DNA of 5,897 bases from Fusobacteriota bacterium (lineage in GTDB: Bacteria; Fusobacteriota; Fusobacteriia; Fusobacteriales; Fusobacteriaceae): NCBI GenBank assembly GCA_003973585.1, contig QNYN01000085.1, positions 1 to 5,897 of the forward strand, read 5' to 3'. The stretch's first letter is position 1. Each line of letters begins with the position of its first letter. The translations under genes were made by a program, and so were the position numbers. Below, piece by piece: positions 4,673 through 5,897 of this stretch. The notes beneath the pieces are model-generated. The model was not told where the DNA came from. It saw only the letters and a program-made list of their open reading frames with translations, and ran no database searches.

Positions 4673-5897
4673 TTATCTAACTTCAATAGTTAAATGGTTA
4701 GGATTTGTATTAATATCTCTTAAATTAATTATCTTTCTAAAGTTATAATTTTTTATGTTAATATTTATAGATTTTGTACCTTCAGAAAGATTTAAAAGTA
4801 TAAAACCATTAGTATCTGTTTTATATATTTTGTTATTAATAATAACATCCTTTTTGCTAAGAGGTTTATTTTCAAAAAGAAATTCTAGATAAAGTCGTGT
4901 TTCTCTTTCTTGCAAAATAATATTTTTATTTGTAATTCCTTCTTCTTTTAGAAGAAAAGGTTTGGAATAGTAATGTTTATAGTCTTGAGTTCCTACACTG
5001 ATGAAATACTTTTGATTAACTTTAATATCATAGAACTCATAAAATCCATGTTCGTTAGAAAGGGAGGTAGCAACAACTTCACCTTCTTCGTTTCTAAGGG
5101 TTAATTGTATATTTTTTTTAGGCGAAAAACTACTACTAATAGTTCCAGAAATATTAGCTAAAATAGGATCTAAAGAGATTTCTAAACCAGAAATACTAGA
5201 AAAACGACCTAATTTTGTAACTAATCCAAAAGATTTATACCCTTCTTTTTCAACTTTGATAAAAAGTAGTCCAGGTAAAATAGAAGTTTCAAAATTTCCA
5301 AAAAGATCACTTTTTAATTCAATAAAATAATCACCATTTTTTATTGAAATATTAGCATTTGGAATGGGGGTGTTTTTCTTGTCAACGATAGTCCCTTGAA
5401 TATTACTAAGAAGTTCTTCAGCATCTAATGAAAGATTATATACTTCATTTGGAATTGTAAAATCATATATTAAATTTTGACTTTCTTGAATAACAAATCC
5501 TGGTTTTTTTAATACAATTCTATATTTTTGAGGAGGAAGATTAATAGAAAAATCACCAGCAAAAGTAGAAATTGTTTCGTAACTATTATTATTTACATCT
5601 ATAAAGTCAATTTTGACTCCTCCAATAAATTGATTGTTATTTTTTATAAAACCTTTTACTGTAGCATGAACAGGTGGTACAGAGATAACAATGATTTTAT
5701 TAGTATTGTTATCGATTTTAATCCCTCTGAAAATTAAATTTTCAGTTATATTATTTTCAATAACAAAATCATAAATTCCATTTTCTAATTCAGTAGGTGT
5801 AAAAGTATTATCCAATTTAATAGTTTTTACTATATTAGAATTTTTTAAAATAATTAATGTTAATTTTTTATGTGGTTTAATTTTTTCTATGCTATTT
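4673..5897 (-). CDS. Multi-module carboxypeptidase-regulatory-like (beta-sandwich) protein, 5' end beyond the window
   Basis: The reading frame is open from its stop at 4673-4675 to the right edge, so the N terminus is missing; about 407 residues are visible. A TTG at 5815 opens the segment if a start is forced, but it has no ribosome binding site and coding similarity continues above it. The protein consists of tandem modules of about 85 residues resembling CarboxypepD_reg-like/transthyretin-like beta-sandwiches. Module cores lie at about 5480-5665 (ATVKGFIK to KKPGF), 5228-5404 (IQGTIVDKKNTPIPNANISI to KEGYKS), 4964-5158 (ISGTIS to DYKHY) and 4736-4894 (weaker). The second half of a fifth module is at about 5735-5870. 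Each shows a G-T/F-I opening strand, a D/N-x-x-G-F/D-F/Y turn and a Y/F-x-I/S-V closing strand. No enzyme domain, membrane anchor or sorting signal is visible. Such modules are usual in secreted or surface proteins; the function here is unknown. Confidence 0.8.
   Translation of the reverse strand, partial: NSIEKIKPHKKLTLIILKNSNIVKTIKLDNTFTPTELENGIYDFVIENNITENLIFRGIKIDNNTNKIIVISVPPVHATVKGFIKNNNQFIGGVKIDFIDVNNNSYETISTFAGDFSINLPPQKYRIVLKKPGFVIQESQNLIYDFTIPNEVYNLSLDAEELLSNIQGTIVDKKNTPIPNANISIKNGDYFIELKSDLFGNFETSILPGLLFIKVEKEGYKSFGLVTKLGRFSSISGLEISLDPILANISGTISSSFSPKKNIQLTLRNEEGEVVATSLSNEHGFYEFYDIKVNQKYFISVGTQDYKHYYSKPFLLKEEGITNKNIILQERETRLYLEFLFENKPLSKKDVIINNKIYKTDTNGFILLNLSEGTKSININIKNYNFRKIINLRDINTNPNHLTIEVR

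Noticed and set aside
5528..5737. 69-codon open frame on the + strand
   Set aside because: It is antisense to the repeat-module protein, with no ribosome binding site or recognisable product.
5813..5815. TTG as the start codon of the repeat-module gene
   Set aside because: It has no Shine-Dalgarno sequence upstream, the frame stays open to the window edge, and the residues above it continue the repeat pattern.
1..5897. CRISPR array, insertion sequence, prophage or defence cassette
   Set aside because: I found no regularly spaced DNA repeats, terminal inverted repeats, transposase or integrase motifs; all hairpins are accounted for as terminators.

Overview
The window is AT-rich (low-GC) bacterial chromosomal DNA. 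Codon use, strong AGGAGG-type ribosome binding sites, the 5S rRNA sequence and the TsaD protein all suggest a member of the Fusobacteriota, most likely Fusobacterium or a close relative such as Cetobacterium. The genus is inferred from remembered protein resemblance; no search was run.

Layout, left to right. Bases 1-71 are the 3' end of a 5S rRNA gene on the + strand, followed by a T-tract and a strong hairpin terminator: this is the end of an rRNA operon. After a gene-free gap of about 160 bases there are two leftward genes. The first (280-1827) encodes an exported SH3b plus DUF4015 TIM-barrel putative glycoside hydrolase. The second (1921-2742) encodes an MscS-type mechanosensitive channel. 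Each has its own terminator. The hydrolase has its own extended -10 promoter, squeezed against the mscS terminator, so the two genes look like separate transcription units. A 163-base divergent promoter region containing a 13-base T-run separates mscS from a rightward pair, minC (2906-3538) and tsaD (3563-4576), which lie 24 bases apart and probably form an operon behind a perfect TTGACA -35 box. A 14-bp bidirectional hairpin terminator ends tsaD. It also ends a convergent leftward gene (4673 to the right edge), which encodes repeated carboxypeptidase-regulatory-like beta-sandwich modules and is cut by the window.

Functionally the genes are mainly housekeeping and envelope genes: translation (5S rRNA; tRNA t6A modification by TsaD), division-site placement (MinC), osmotic protection (MscS), and two surface or envelope proteins of unknown substrate. 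No mobile element, CRISPR array, defence locus or clear novel system is visible. The most interesting points are the repeat-module protein that continues past the edge, the divergent MinC without minD or minE beside it, and the compact promoter and terminator arrangements.
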